DNA from: a bacterium
GTDB lineage: Bacteria; Patescibacteriota; Patescibacteriia; JAGPKW01
Length of the DNA stretch: 50,054 nucleotides
Assembly (NCBI GenBank): GCA_021780535.1
Contig: JAJXYN010000007.1
Location: 1-50,054 of the forward strand
Direction of reading: 5' to 3'
Below are positions 7,184 through 15,281 of the stretch, in pieces; within the stretch, counting starts at the first letter, position 1; the number at the start of each line of letters is the position of its first letter. The notes under the pieces were generated by a model. The model made no database searches. It had not been told where the DNA came from and saw only the letters and a list, made by a program, of their open reading frames with translations. The position numbers were made by a program, and so were the translations under genes.

Positions 7184-7897
7184 TTATCGTGAACATTTAT
7201 AATTCTTTAAATAATTAAGTCTTGGCCTATCCCCTACGTAATAACCAAGACCTTTAATATTGTGAATAAATTCATCGCCGTTAGTAATTTCTTTAATTTT
7301 TTTTCTAATTTTTTTAATAAATGCCTCCACGATATTAGAAAATGGATTTGCGTTTATATCCCAAACACTTTCCAAAATATCATTTCTAGTAATTATTTTA
7401 TCATTATTTATCATCAAAAATTCAATAAGAGCAAATTCTTTCTTAGTAAAATTAATAAACAAATCTTCATAATATAATCTCTTTGTATTTCTATCAAGCA
7501 AAAAATTTTTAACTTCAATTCGGCTATTAGACATAATAGCAGGCCTTCTAAGAACAGCCTCAATTCTGACCAAAAGCTCATTAAAATTAAAAGGCTTTCT
7601 CAAATAATCATCTGCACCACTTCTAAAAGCTTTAATCAAAGAATCGTCTTCCCTATTACTAGTAATAAAAACAATAGGAGTAGTAACACCATCTTCTCGT
7701 ATCTTTTTACAAATATCAATTCCATTAGAATCACAGAGATTCAAATCCAATAAGATTACATCATATTTATTCACAAGAGCATTAACAAGACCCTTTCTTC
7801 CATTAGTTTCAATATCAACAATATAACCATTTTTAAATAAAAATTTTTTAACTAAAAAAAGTATAGCTTCTTCATCATCAACAAACAATATTTTCAT
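7184..7897 (-). CDS. OmpR-family response regulator
   Basis: 237 aa. The receiver domain (1-120) has the acidic pair D7-D8, phospho-acceptor D51 in VILLDLNL, T79, and K101 in DDYLRKPF. A winged-helix DNA-binding domain follows (~125-225; FTKKEFALIEFLM, HNIKGLGYYVG), typical of OmpR/PhoB proteins. It is presumably the partner of the histidine kinase encoded two genes downstream. The start has no SD. A doubled 10-bp AT repeat lies 24-43 bp upstream. Confidence 0.92.
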   Translation of the reverse strand: MKILFVDDEEAILFLVKKFLFKNGYIVDIETNGRKGLVNALVNKYDVILLDLNLCDSNGIDICKKIREDGVTTPIVFITSNREDDSLIKAFRSGADDYLRKPFNFNELLVRIEAVLRRPAIMSNSRIEVKNFLLDRNTKRLYYEDLFINFTKKEFALIEFLMINNDKIITRNDILESVWDINANPFSNIVEAFIKKIRKKIKEITNGDEFIHNIKGLGYYVGDRPRLNYLKNYKCSR

Positions 7898-7920
7898 AGA
7901 ACTAGAGTTAAGACAAACAT

Positions 7921-7944
7921 TATTATATAATATTATATAATATT
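7921..7944 (-). promoter_or_regulatory. Doubled TATTATATAA repeat upstream of the response regulator
   Basis: TATTATATAA occurs twice in tandem (7921-7940), followed by TATT. On minus it offers two overlapping TATAAT -10 boxes 10 bp apart. The 10-bp helical spacing would also suit an autoregulatory operator, but AT-richness makes chance repeats likely. Confidence 0.3.
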
Positions 7945-8061
7945 TTAATAAAAAAATAACCCGTATAAAATATATAGCATAAGTAATTAAAAAATGAGTT
8001 AAAATATGAAATATTAATAATTTTTACTAAAAACAAAATAAAACCATAAACAAGGCAGATA

Positions 8062-8090
8062 TTGATTTATTAAAAAAATTAGTTTATACT
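8062..8090 (+). promoter_or_regulatory. Promoter of tRNA-Ile
   Basis: TTGATT (8062-8067), a 17-nt spacer, then TATACT (8085-8090), 17 bp before the mature 5' end. Confidence 0.75.
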
Positions 8091-8107
8091 TGTTTTATAT
8101 TAAATTC

Positions 8108-8184
8108 GGACATATAGCTCAGTTGGTTAGAGCGCAGCACTGATAATGCTGAGGTCCCAAGTTCAACTCTTGGTATGTCCACCA
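8108..8184 (+). tRNA. tRNA-Ile (anticodon GAT)
   Basis: The full cloverleaf reads: acceptor GGACATA/TATGTCC; D arm GCTC/GAGC; anticodon stem CAGCA/TGCTG with loop CTGATAA (GAT); T arm CCAAG-TTCAACT-CTTGG. The 3' CCA is encoded. It has its own promoter and terminator. Confidence 0.97.
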
Positions 8185-8186
8185 TC

Positions 8187-8219
8187 GTCCGCCGTAGCTT
8201 TTAGCGAAGGTGGACTTTT
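8187..8219 (+). terminator. Terminator of tRNA-Ile
   Basis: GTCCGCC (8187) pairs with GGTGGAC (8209), with an inner GCT/AGC, followed by TTTTATTTT. Confidence 0.85.
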
Positions 8220-8267
8220 ATTTTAAGTATTGCTTAGCTAGTTTTAGCTTATTTTTTTATACTACAA

Positions 8268-8296
8268 TTGACTTTTATAATAAAATAATGTATAAT
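8268..8296 (+). promoter_or_regulatory. Promoter of the 8326 gene
   Basis: TTGACT (8268-8273), a 17-nt spacer, then TATAAT (8291-8296). An AGGAGG SD follows at 8313-8318. Confidence 0.85.
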
Positions 8297-8325
8297 TTAT
8301 ACATCAAATTTTAGGAGGTACTCTT

Positions 8326-8664
8326 ATGAGCTACAAGATTGTAAGAAAAAAAGAAACTCCTAATATTTGGGAGTTCTTTGAAGATGGAAAGTTGCTTATT
8401 ACCATTGATGAAGAAAAAGAAACATCAACCGGTAAGGGTTTACTAACTATTCATAAGACATTTAATAGAAGACCTGAAGAGATTGATGTTGCTTTTGAAA
8501 TTGTTGCCAAAAAAGAAGTAAGGCGAAAAACAATAGAAGAAAGACAATTTCTTAGAAGTCAGTTTAAGGCAAAGGATATGCATTTTGTTGATAGTTTTAA
8601 AATTATTGATGCAATGCATATGTATTTTTGCATGAGAAAGCCAAATTGGTTTCCTAGGGAGTAA
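8326..8664 (+). CDS. Uncharacterised 112-aa protein
   Basis: Not recognised. It is a charged, soluble protein with no signal peptide or membrane segment. The N-terminal half (IWEFFEDGKLLITIDEEKE) looks like beta strands, and the C-terminus (residues ~65-112, rich in Lys, Phe, Met and His) looks helical. A near-consensus promoter and AGGAGG eight bases before the ATG mark it as a well-expressed, SD-class monocistronic gene. Its stop codon lies inside the terminator stem. Confidence 0.75.
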   Translation: MSYKIVRKKETPNIWEFFEDGKLLITIDEEKETSTGKGLLTIHKTFNRRPEEIDVAFEIVAKKEVRRKTIEERQFLRSQFKAKDMHFVDSFKIIDAMHMYFCMRKPNWFPRE

Positions 8665-8693
8665 AACAATTGTTTTACTCCTATTTTATTTTA
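8658..8693 (+). terminator. Terminator overlapping the stop of the 8326 gene
   Basis: GGAGTAAAAC-AATT-GTTTTACTCC (10-bp stem) is followed by TATTTTATTTT. The TAA stop (8662-8664) is part of the stem. Confidence 0.88.
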
Positions 8694-9371
8694 TGCAGAA
8701 AGTAAACCAACAGCCTTTTCATAAGAATTTATAATATCTACATATTGTCTTAAAACCTGTATTTTATAAGTTTTATCGATATCGCTATCTTTAGTTTCTT
8801 GATAATCTTTTTCTAGTTTTATAATAGAAGCTTCAAAAATAGATTTTTTCTCAGTTCTAAATCTTCCATCATCTAAATTCTTAAAAAATTCAACTCCATA
8901 AACATAAGAACTTAAAGATTTGAATCCAAAATCCATAATAATATTTATCTTTTGGTCTAAATCATCTATAGTATCCTCAATATTTGCAACAATATCAAGA
9001 TTATCAGATTTCTCAATTCTTTTTTGGAGTTTAGAAATTGTTTGATTAAATTTATCTACATAAGCATCTTTTAATAAAGAAGAACCCAATTCTATTATTC
9101 TAGAGGTAACTTCTTCGTTTATAACTTTTCTAAAATGTTCTGGGTTATGAATACCGGCAATTTCTTTTTGTCTATCAGATATTAAAGTAGTTAACTCAGC
9201 TATGTCTTTATTTTTATCAGTAGTTACTGATAAATCTTTGCTTTCTTCTAAAAAACTACCTATAGTAGAAAAATATGAATTTATTTCAATTTTAAGTTCT
9301 CTTGTGTCTCTATCCTCTTCATCTTGTTTTTCATATTTTGGATTATAAACATTTGAATTATCTAAAGACAT
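8691..9371 (-). CDS. Uncharacterised coiled-coil protein (226 aa)
   Basis: Not recognised. It is an all-helical, highly charged soluble protein with several likely coiled-coil stretches (e.g. LSKLQKRIEKSDNLDIVANI and TIDDLDQKINIIMDF). It has no signal peptide, membrane segment or catalytic motif. It is convergent with the gene at 8326 and has no SD. It may be a structural or scaffold protein, but nothing in the context supports a specific role. Confidence 0.65.
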   Translation of the reverse strand: MSLDNSNVYNPKYEKQDEEDRDTRELKIEINSYFSTIGSFLEESKDLSVTTDKNKDIAELTTLISDRQKEIAGIHNPEHFRKVINEEVTSRIIELGSSLLKDAYVDKFNQTISKLQKRIEKSDNLDIVANIEDTIDDLDQKINIIMDFGFKSLSSYVYGVEFFKNLDDGRFRTEKKSIFEASIIKLEKDYQETKDSDIDKTYKIQVLRQYVDIINSYEKAVGLLSA

Positions 9372-9505
9372 AATAGTTTTATTTATTATTTAACTTTAAT
9401 ATTATATTCATTATTATATTATAGTTCAATGCAACAGTTAGTATATATATTAAAATACATAACCAACCTACGGTCATAAAATCACAAAGTTAGTTCAATA
9501 AATAT

Positions 9506-9534
9506 TTGCAAAAATACACATAAAGTGTTATGGT
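9506..9534 (+). promoter_or_regulatory. Promoter of the zinc-ribbon gene pair
   Basis: TTGCAA (9506-9511), a 17-nt spacer, then TATGGT (9529-9534). A small leader hairpin, ATATTC-TTTAAAA-GAATAT, follows before the SD. Confidence 0.65.
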
Positions 9535-9584
9535 AAAAATATTCTTTAAAAGAATATACACCACAAAATATATTGGAGGAAACA

Positions 9585-10049
9585 ATGAAATATTCCACAT
9601 TAACATTAGTAAATGCAATAAATATAATAATATCAAAACATTTAAAAAGAAGAAACAGAAAAAAAGTATTTACTGTAAAATGTAAACAATGCAATAAATC
9701 GGAAACAGAATTTATCTCAGGGTTACCAGGAGAATATAAAAATGTTGATACAGATTATACGCACAACGGTAAAGGACTCGCGGTTTGTCCATCTTGCATT
9801 GGAACATCAAGAATATTAATCTCTGGGGATATTTTAATTCCATGGGAAAAAATGTCTGAGCAAGTATTGTTAATAAGAGCTAGCAATTTTAGAATACAAT
9901 TCATTAATACAAATCATTTAGAAAACAACCGCCTTGTTAATGAAAACAATGAAAAATTAAAAATATTAATGAGAAAAGCCATGGAACTTGTTAATTACAA
10001 AGTACCAGAAAATTGCCTAGCTAGAATCATTTTAGATAAAGACAAGTAA
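9585..10049 (+). CDS. Four-cysteine (zinc-ribbon-like) protein of unknown function
   Basis: 154 aa. Two CxxC knuckles, CKQCN (~residue 31) and CPSC (~67), separated by a hydrophilic loop, suggest a structural zinc site. The flanking regions are basic (KHLKRRNRKK) at the N-terminus and helical at the C-terminus. The ATG at 9585 is chosen because GGAGG lies 5 nt upstream; a TTG at 9573 sits in the SD itself. It forms a two-gene plus-strand operon with the 49-aa zinc-ribbon gene (15 bp downstream), with its own promoter and terminator. The role is unknown; the basic N-terminus would allow nucleic-acid binding. Confidence 0.7.
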   Translation: MKYSTLTLVNAINIIISKHLKRRNRKKVFTVKCKQCNKSETEFISGLPGEYKNVDTDYTHNGKGLAVCPSCIGTSRILISGDILIPWEKMSEQVLLIRASNFRIQFINTNHLENNRLVNENNEKLKILMRKAMELVNYKVPENCLARIILDKDK

Positions 10050-10064
10050 CACAGGAGGAATCAC

Positions 10065-10214
10065 ATGGAAGAAAGTGAGAAAAAATTCATTTGCCCACTA
10101 TGTGGCGATGAAACAATAGACATTGATGTAGCAGTAATATCCGCAAACGGAGACGAAATTCCATCTCATTATTGTGGTGCGTGCGACAAACACATAATAG
10201 ATCCTCCACAATGA
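10065..10214 (+). CDS. Small zinc-ribbon protein (49 aa)
   Basis: The product begins MEESEKKFICPLCGDE and ends CGACDKHIIDPPQ. Two CxxC pairs 26 residues apart form a canonical zinc ribbon that makes up nearly the whole protein. AGGAGG lies 6 nt before the ATG. It is the second gene of the operon starting at 9585 and ends just before a strong terminator. Small stand-alone ribbons commonly act as protein or nucleic-acid adaptors, but no partner can be named beyond the neighbouring CxxC protein. Confidence 0.75.
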   Translation: MEESEKKFICPLCGDETIDIDVAVISANGDEIPSHYCGACDKHIIDPPQ

Positions 10215-10221
10215 AACAAAT

Positions 10222-10265
10222 GCGTCATAAACGACTATTGTCGAAAAATGACGCTTTTTTATTTT
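10222..10265 (+). terminator. Terminator of the zinc-ribbon operon
   Basis: GCGTCAT (10222) pairs with ATGACGC (10248-10254) and encloses an inner CGAC-TATT-GTCG hairpin. TTTTTTATTTTT follows. Confidence 0.92.
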
Positions 10266-10314
10266 TATAAATTTATATATAATACTCACAAATAATATTT
10301 TTAAATTTAGACAA

Positions 10315-10947
10315 ATGAGAAAAGAAGATTTTTCAGAATTAATTAAAAAAGATTATGAAGAAAAAAATTTAAACAATTTCAATGTAAGACCAGAAATAAA
10401 AAATAATACAATAGAAGAATTAAAAAAAATATCAAAAAAAGATAGATCTAATTTTGACTTAATGTTATTAAATATCACTGGAGATTTAAATTTTGGGATA
10501 ATAATCAGAACAAGTCACCTACTTGGGGCAAACAAAGTCATAGTATTCGGAAGAAGAAGATTAGACAAGAGAGCAACAGTTGGGGCAGAAAATTATCAAA
10601 AAGTAGAAAGATATGAGGGATTAAATCCAGACCTAACAATAAATAAAGAAGAATTTTTCAAAGTATTAGATAAAAACAAATTATATTTTCCTATATTTGT
10701 TGAAATTGGAGGAAAAAATTTGAAAGAAATAAAATGGAAAAATGAAATACCAAAAAATGTAACTCCAATATTCATATTTGGGAATGAGAATAGAGGAATA
10801 AGCGAGGAAATAATGGATGAAGCAAAAAAAAGAAATCTTGGCATAATAGTTTCAATACCACAAAAAGGAGTATTAAAATCTCTAAATGTATCAACAGCAG
10901 CAAGTATAATACTTTGGGATTATGTGAAAGAGATGGGCCTAATATAA
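10315..10947 (+). CDS. SpoU/TrmH-family RNA 2'-O-methyltransferase
   Basis: 210 aa. The SPOUT fold is recognisable from its three motifs: motif 1 in GDLNFGIIIRTSHLLGANK, motif 2 in IFIFGNENRGISEE, and motif 3 in LKSLNVSTAASIILWDY. These form the knotted SAM-binding site and carry the conserved Asn, Arg, Glu, Ser and Asn. It should methylate a ribose 2'-OH of tRNA or rRNA. The N-terminal ~45 residues are charged and could bind RNA. The target position cannot be assigned. No SD precedes the ATG. It shares a bidirectional terminator with the convergent gene at 10971. Confidence 0.88.
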   Translation: MRKEDFSELIKKDYEEKNLNNFNVRPEIKNNTIEELKKISKKDRSNFDLMLLNITGDLNFGIIIRTSHLLGANKVIVFGRRRLDKRATVGAENYQKVERYEGLNPDLTINKEEFFKVLDKNKLYFPIFVEIGGKNLKEIKWKNEIPKNVTPIFIFGNENRGISEEIMDEAKKRNLGIIVSIPQKGVLKSLNVSTAASIILWDYVKEMGLI

Positions 10948-10956
10948 AAAATAAAA

Positions 10957-10985
10957 CTGAGATTAATTTCTCAGCTTTGTTTTTT
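10957..10985. terminator. Bidirectional terminator between convergent genes
   Basis: CTGAGA/TCTCAG forms a short stem with T-rich tracts on both sides (CTTTGTTTTTTG on plus, TTTTATTTTTTA on minus). It serves the SpoU gene and the 10971 gene. Confidence 0.65.
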
Positions 10986-11312
10986 GTAAGCATTTATTTT
11001 ACTTTCTTGACCTAAAGTTTCAACAACAGAACCAGACATTGAGAGATTTGTAAGATAATTCATAGTTCCTGGATCCATACCAACACTATCAGTGCTGGTT
11101 GGTTTCGTTATCACCGTAGCTTCCTCTTGTTGTTTTCTAACAGCATCATCAAAAATTTCACCAAAAAGTTTACCAGTTATAGGTGGCTGTTTTAGTTTCC
11201 CAAAAACCTTATCTTTAGGATTTTTATCAAAACTACCACCAAAAGACTTTTCCGTACTTTTGATAGGAGTAATTCTTGATCTATTATTATCTAAATTCAT
11301 AAACATTCTCAT
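10971..11312 (-). CDS. Uncharacterised polar protein (113 aa)
   Basis: Not recognised. It is a low-complexity-leaning, charged protein rich in Lys, Ser, Thr and Gly, likely partly disordered, with no membrane or signal segment. Two internal ATGs near the start (MRMFMNL) leave the exact start open; the third, at 11300, has GAGAA about 8 nt upstream. It is a single gene convergent with the SpoU methylase. Coding potential rests on length and amino-acid composition only. Confidence 0.5.
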   Translation of the reverse strand: MRMFMNLDNNRSRITPIKSTEKSFGGSFDKNPKDKVFGKLKQPPITGKLFGEIFDDAVRKQQEEATVITKPTSTDSVGMDPGTMNYLTNLSMSGSVVETLGQESKINAYKKQS

Positions 11313-11417
11313 TTAAATATTAATTTATTATAAGATATCACAAAAAAATCAAAAAATCTAACAAATATTAATTATCTAAAATAATTTTTTATCTTTTAAT
11401 AAATCACAAATCAATAA

Positions 11418-12518
<1,101 letters not shown>

Positions 12519-12530
12519 TTATAACATCAA

Positions 12531-14450
12531 TTATTTAACAACTTTATTAATACTCATAATAGGATTCAAATCAACAGAAAAATCTTTATTTAATGTAGTA
12601 TCTCTATATATAACATTAGTGTTTAAAGTCAATCCAATAGTTTTCCCGATAAATTTACTATTAGGAGTAACATTTACATAAAATTTACCAACAACATCCT
12701 TTTCAAACGCGGCAATATCTCCTATAACCCAACTAATTTTTTTAGAAATCGGATCGTAATCAAGTTTAGTAGATTTTGAAAGAATAGAGTCAGAAGAATA
12801 ACTAACACCATCAGGCAAAGTAAAATAAACAGCAACGCCGGAAAGATTATTATAATTATTATACAAATTAAAATCCAATTCTAAAGGAGAAGATACAACC
12901 CCACTCTTCAAATTAACTTTAGCAGATGATGTTTTTATAGACAAATCACTATCCAAAATTAATTTAAATATTTTATTATCAACCAAAGTCATTTCATCAT
13001 TGGAACCATTTTTGCCAAACAAAGTTATCTTAACATTAGAATAATATCCACCATCTTTAAATTTTGTTAATAAATCTTTCTTAAAAGATAATGTCATATC
13101 CAACTCTTTTTCAACATCAGAAACATCTTTAAACCCAGCATTATTATCTTTATTCCATTCTACTATCAAATCAGATGATCCATTATTAACAGTATTGGTA
13201 AATTTTGGGGCAGAGCTAAAATTTATTTTCGGGTTAATAATATCATCTCCCAAAAATTCAACAACCAGTCTCAAATCTTTAAAAGATAAGTCTTTATTCG
13301 TTTTACTATACTTAAATGATATTTTATAAGGGTTATTAACATTAGCAGAAGCAATTCTATTAACGCCATCATCAACAATATCTGAAGACGTATTAATAGA
13401 AAAATTCAACCCAGAAATTGATGTCCTTATAGTATCATCTTTAGAAAACATCGAATCTACATTATCTAAGTTGCTCATATCAACAACAATACCTGCAGAT
13501 ATATTCAAGTTAACTTCACTAATATTATCAGAACTTACAACCCCAGTTAAAGTAATAACTTTTTCATAATAATCATCAACAGAGGGGTCGGTTTTGTTTT
13601 CTTGTTTTTTATTTAGATCAAAAATCCAATAAACCTGTTCCCCTTTATATACTTTTGTCGGATCTTCACTGTATTTATTAATTTGAAAATAATCAGGATA
13701 TTTAAAAGTTAATTTAACATTTTTTAAAGCTTTAGGGCTATTATTTTTAATTTTAATTTTATAAGATATTTCTTTATCTTTATAAAAAATATCACTTCTT
13801 TCAATAACAATATCAAAAACAGGCTTAGTAATAGTAACTTTATAAGAATTATTACTAGAAAAAGAAGAAGAAATAGATTCAAAATTATAATTCATAGTTG
13901 CAGATAAAATACTATCAACACCAACAGACCCAAATAAAGAACCTCTCAAAGTAACTTTCTTTTCTTCTCCAGGATTCAAAATATCAAATTTCCATTTAGC
14001 ATATTCATCATTTACAAGATATGGTTCTGTATCTGATGAAATATATGAAAATTCAGAAGGGAATCTAGCGGAAAGTTCTATATTTTTCATCTTATAGTTT
14101 TCAGTATTTTTAAAGGACAAAGAATACTCAATTTGACCATCACTACCAACACCAAGAGGGCTATTTATGTTTATAACAATTCTATTTGAATAATCAGCAG
14201 AAACAACATTAGTATCAACGGTTTTATTAAATTTAACAAAGCCAATAAATAAAACAACAATAGACACTAACAAAATAATAATAAGAGATAAAAGCACTTT
14301 TTTAAACAAACTAGATTTTTTTAAATCCAAAGTTTTATCTTTATCAGAATCAAAAATATTCTCGACAACCTTCCTGTGCTCAGTCTTAAGAATATCATTT
14401 AAAGCTTCTTCATTATTTCCATCTTTTTTTTCTTCATTATTTTCAAACAT
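12531..14450 (-). CDS. Large membrane-anchored surface protein with repeated beta domains
   Basis: 639 aa. An acidic cytoplasmic N-terminus (~1-50) is followed by one membrane segment (~51-70) and a long extracellular part. The latter is made of several Ig-like/DUF11-like beta modules; recurrent phrases such as EYSLSFKNTENYKMKNIELSARFP and SYKIKIKNNSPKALKNVKLTFKYP share the pattern of a polar strand followed by N-V-x-L-x-F-x-Y-P. This resembles the DUF11/CARDB class of adhesin-like stalks. It probably forms a cell-surface fibre. No enzymatic motif is seen. An AT-rich inverted repeat lies just upstream. The C-terminus lacks an LPxTG motif. Confidence 0.75.
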   Translation of the reverse strand: MFENNEEKKDGNNEEALNDILKTEHRKVVENIFDSDKDKTLDLKKSSLFKKVLLSLIIILLVSIVVLFIGFVKFNKTVDTNVVSADYSNRIVININSPLGVGSDGQIEYSLSFKNTENYKMKNIELSARFPSEFSYISSDTEPYLVNDEYAKWKFDILNPGEEKKVTLRGSLFGSVGVDSILSATMNYNFESISSSFSSNNSYKVTITKPVFDIVIERSDIFYKDKEISYKIKIKNNSPKALKNVKLTFKYPDYFQINKYSEDPTKVYKGEQVYWIFDLNKKQENKTDPSVDDYYEKVITLTGVVSSDNISEVNLNISAGIVVDMSNLDNVDSMFSKDDTIRTSISGLNFSINTSSDIVDDGVNRIASANVNNPYKISFKYSKTNKDLSFKDLRLVVEFLGDDIINPKINFSSAPKFTNTVNNGSSDLIVEWNKDNNAGFKDVSDVEKELDMTLSFKKDLLTKFKDGGYYSNVKITLFGKNGSNDEMTLVDNKIFKLILDSDLSIKTSSAKVNLKSGVVSSPLELDFNLYNNYNNLSGVAVYFTLPDGVSYSSDSILSKSTKLDYDPISKKISWVIGDIAAFEKDVVGKFYVNVTPNSKFIGKTIGLTLNTNVIYRDTTLNKDFSVDLNPIMSINKVVK

Positions 14451-14470
14451 TTGTAGATATTAAAATATTA

Positions 14471-14527
14471 AAATATATAAATATATAAAAATTCCTTACT
14501 TTTCCATATTTATATATTTATATATTT
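14471..14527 (-). repeat. AT-only inverted repeat upstream of the surface-protein gene
   Basis: A perfect 19-bp inverted repeat (14471-14489 with 14509-14527) of A/T only surrounds a 19-nt loop (attccttacttttccatat on plus); a further half-copy follows to ~14543. A looser similar structure lies upstream of the solute-binding protein gene at 45435-45508. Confidence 0.55.
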
Positions 14528-14543
14528 CCATATTTATATATTT

Positions 14544-15134
14544 CTAATTAAAAAAATTTTCAATCTCCAAATCTCTCTCTATATTATCATAAATAAATTT
14601 AAAAAAAACATTTTTATTAAGCACTTTCCCATTTATAGGAATAATTCCAATACCATTTATTTTAAAAAAATTAACAAAAAACCCATATAATATCTTTATC
14701 AAGTCCTTATCTCTAATAAAATCAATAGAATTAATAATTAAGTCATCTTTTAATTTCATGTTATTAATAAAATCAAAATATCCTATACATAAATTATAGA
14801 CCCTTTTATCAGAAAAATGAAAATCCATCTGTTTGCCAACAATTTCAGAAATAAAAATATAAGCAATATTTTTTCTCAAATCAGCAAACATATTCTGATA
14901 AACATATTCTACACTAGCATTGCATATTTTATCAAAACTCTTACCAATAACAATATCACAATCAATAATAGAAAATAACTGAACATTAGAATTTAATTTA
15001 GATAAAAATTTATAAGAACTCTTAAGTTTAATAATTCTTTTACCAAAATCAGAAGTAAAAACAGTAATAACCCTATCAAGATCACCAGAATCCTGTTGCT
15101 TTAAAATAAATAAATTAGTCCTAATGTCCAACAT
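14544..15134 (-). CDS. recO: DNA repair protein RecO, short form
   Basis: 196 aa against ~240 for typical RecO. The N-terminal OB fold is recognisable (ILKQQDSGDLDRVITVFTSDFGK, then LKSSYKFLSKLNSNVQLFSIID), followed by the helical domain (VYQNMFADLRKNIAYIFISEIVGK). No zinc-finger cysteines are seen and the C-terminus is short. RecO loads RecA with RecR during gap repair. One copy of the repeated intergenic element (15169-15254) lies 35 bp upstream, between ileS and recO. It has no SD. Confidence 0.75.
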   Translation of the reverse strand: MLDIRTNLFILKQQDSGDLDRVITVFTSDFGKRIIKLKSSYKFLSKLNSNVQLFSIIDCDIVIGKSFDKICNASVEYVYQNMFADLRKNIAYIFISEIVGKQMDFHFSDKRVYNLCIGYFDFINNMKLKDDLIINSIDFIRDKDLIKILYGFFVNFFKINGIGIIPINGKVLNKNVFFKFIYDNIERDLEIENFFN

Positions 15135-15168
15135 TCATTAATAAATACAAATAATAAAAACCCTTAGA

Positions 15169-15254
15169 TATAATAGCGATGTTTTTTGAACGTTGTGTAG
15201 CTCTTATGATATCTTAATTGAGCGAAACACAGAGAAGAAAATATCACTATTATA
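15169..15254 (-). repeat. Repeated structured element, copy 1 (upstream of recO), subtype without mini-ORF
   Basis: Arms TATAATAGTGAT and ATCGCTATTATA (minus strand) pair, with one G-U wobble. The conserved core reads TCTGTGTTTCGCTCAATTAA, a loop, then GAGCTACACAACGTTC. The inner pairings TGTG/CACA and GCTC/GAGC match the other four copies. No SD-ATG is present. Confidence 0.8.
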
Positions 15255-15281
15255 TTTTTATACGAATAATTATAATTTAAA

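Noticed and set aside
8187-8215. Similarity of the tRNA-Ile terminator to the inner rpsB leader hairpin (GTCCGC, TTTTAGCGA)
   Set aside because: The shared part is a short stem-loop that many terminators could contain; the genes are unrelated and the surrounding arms differ.
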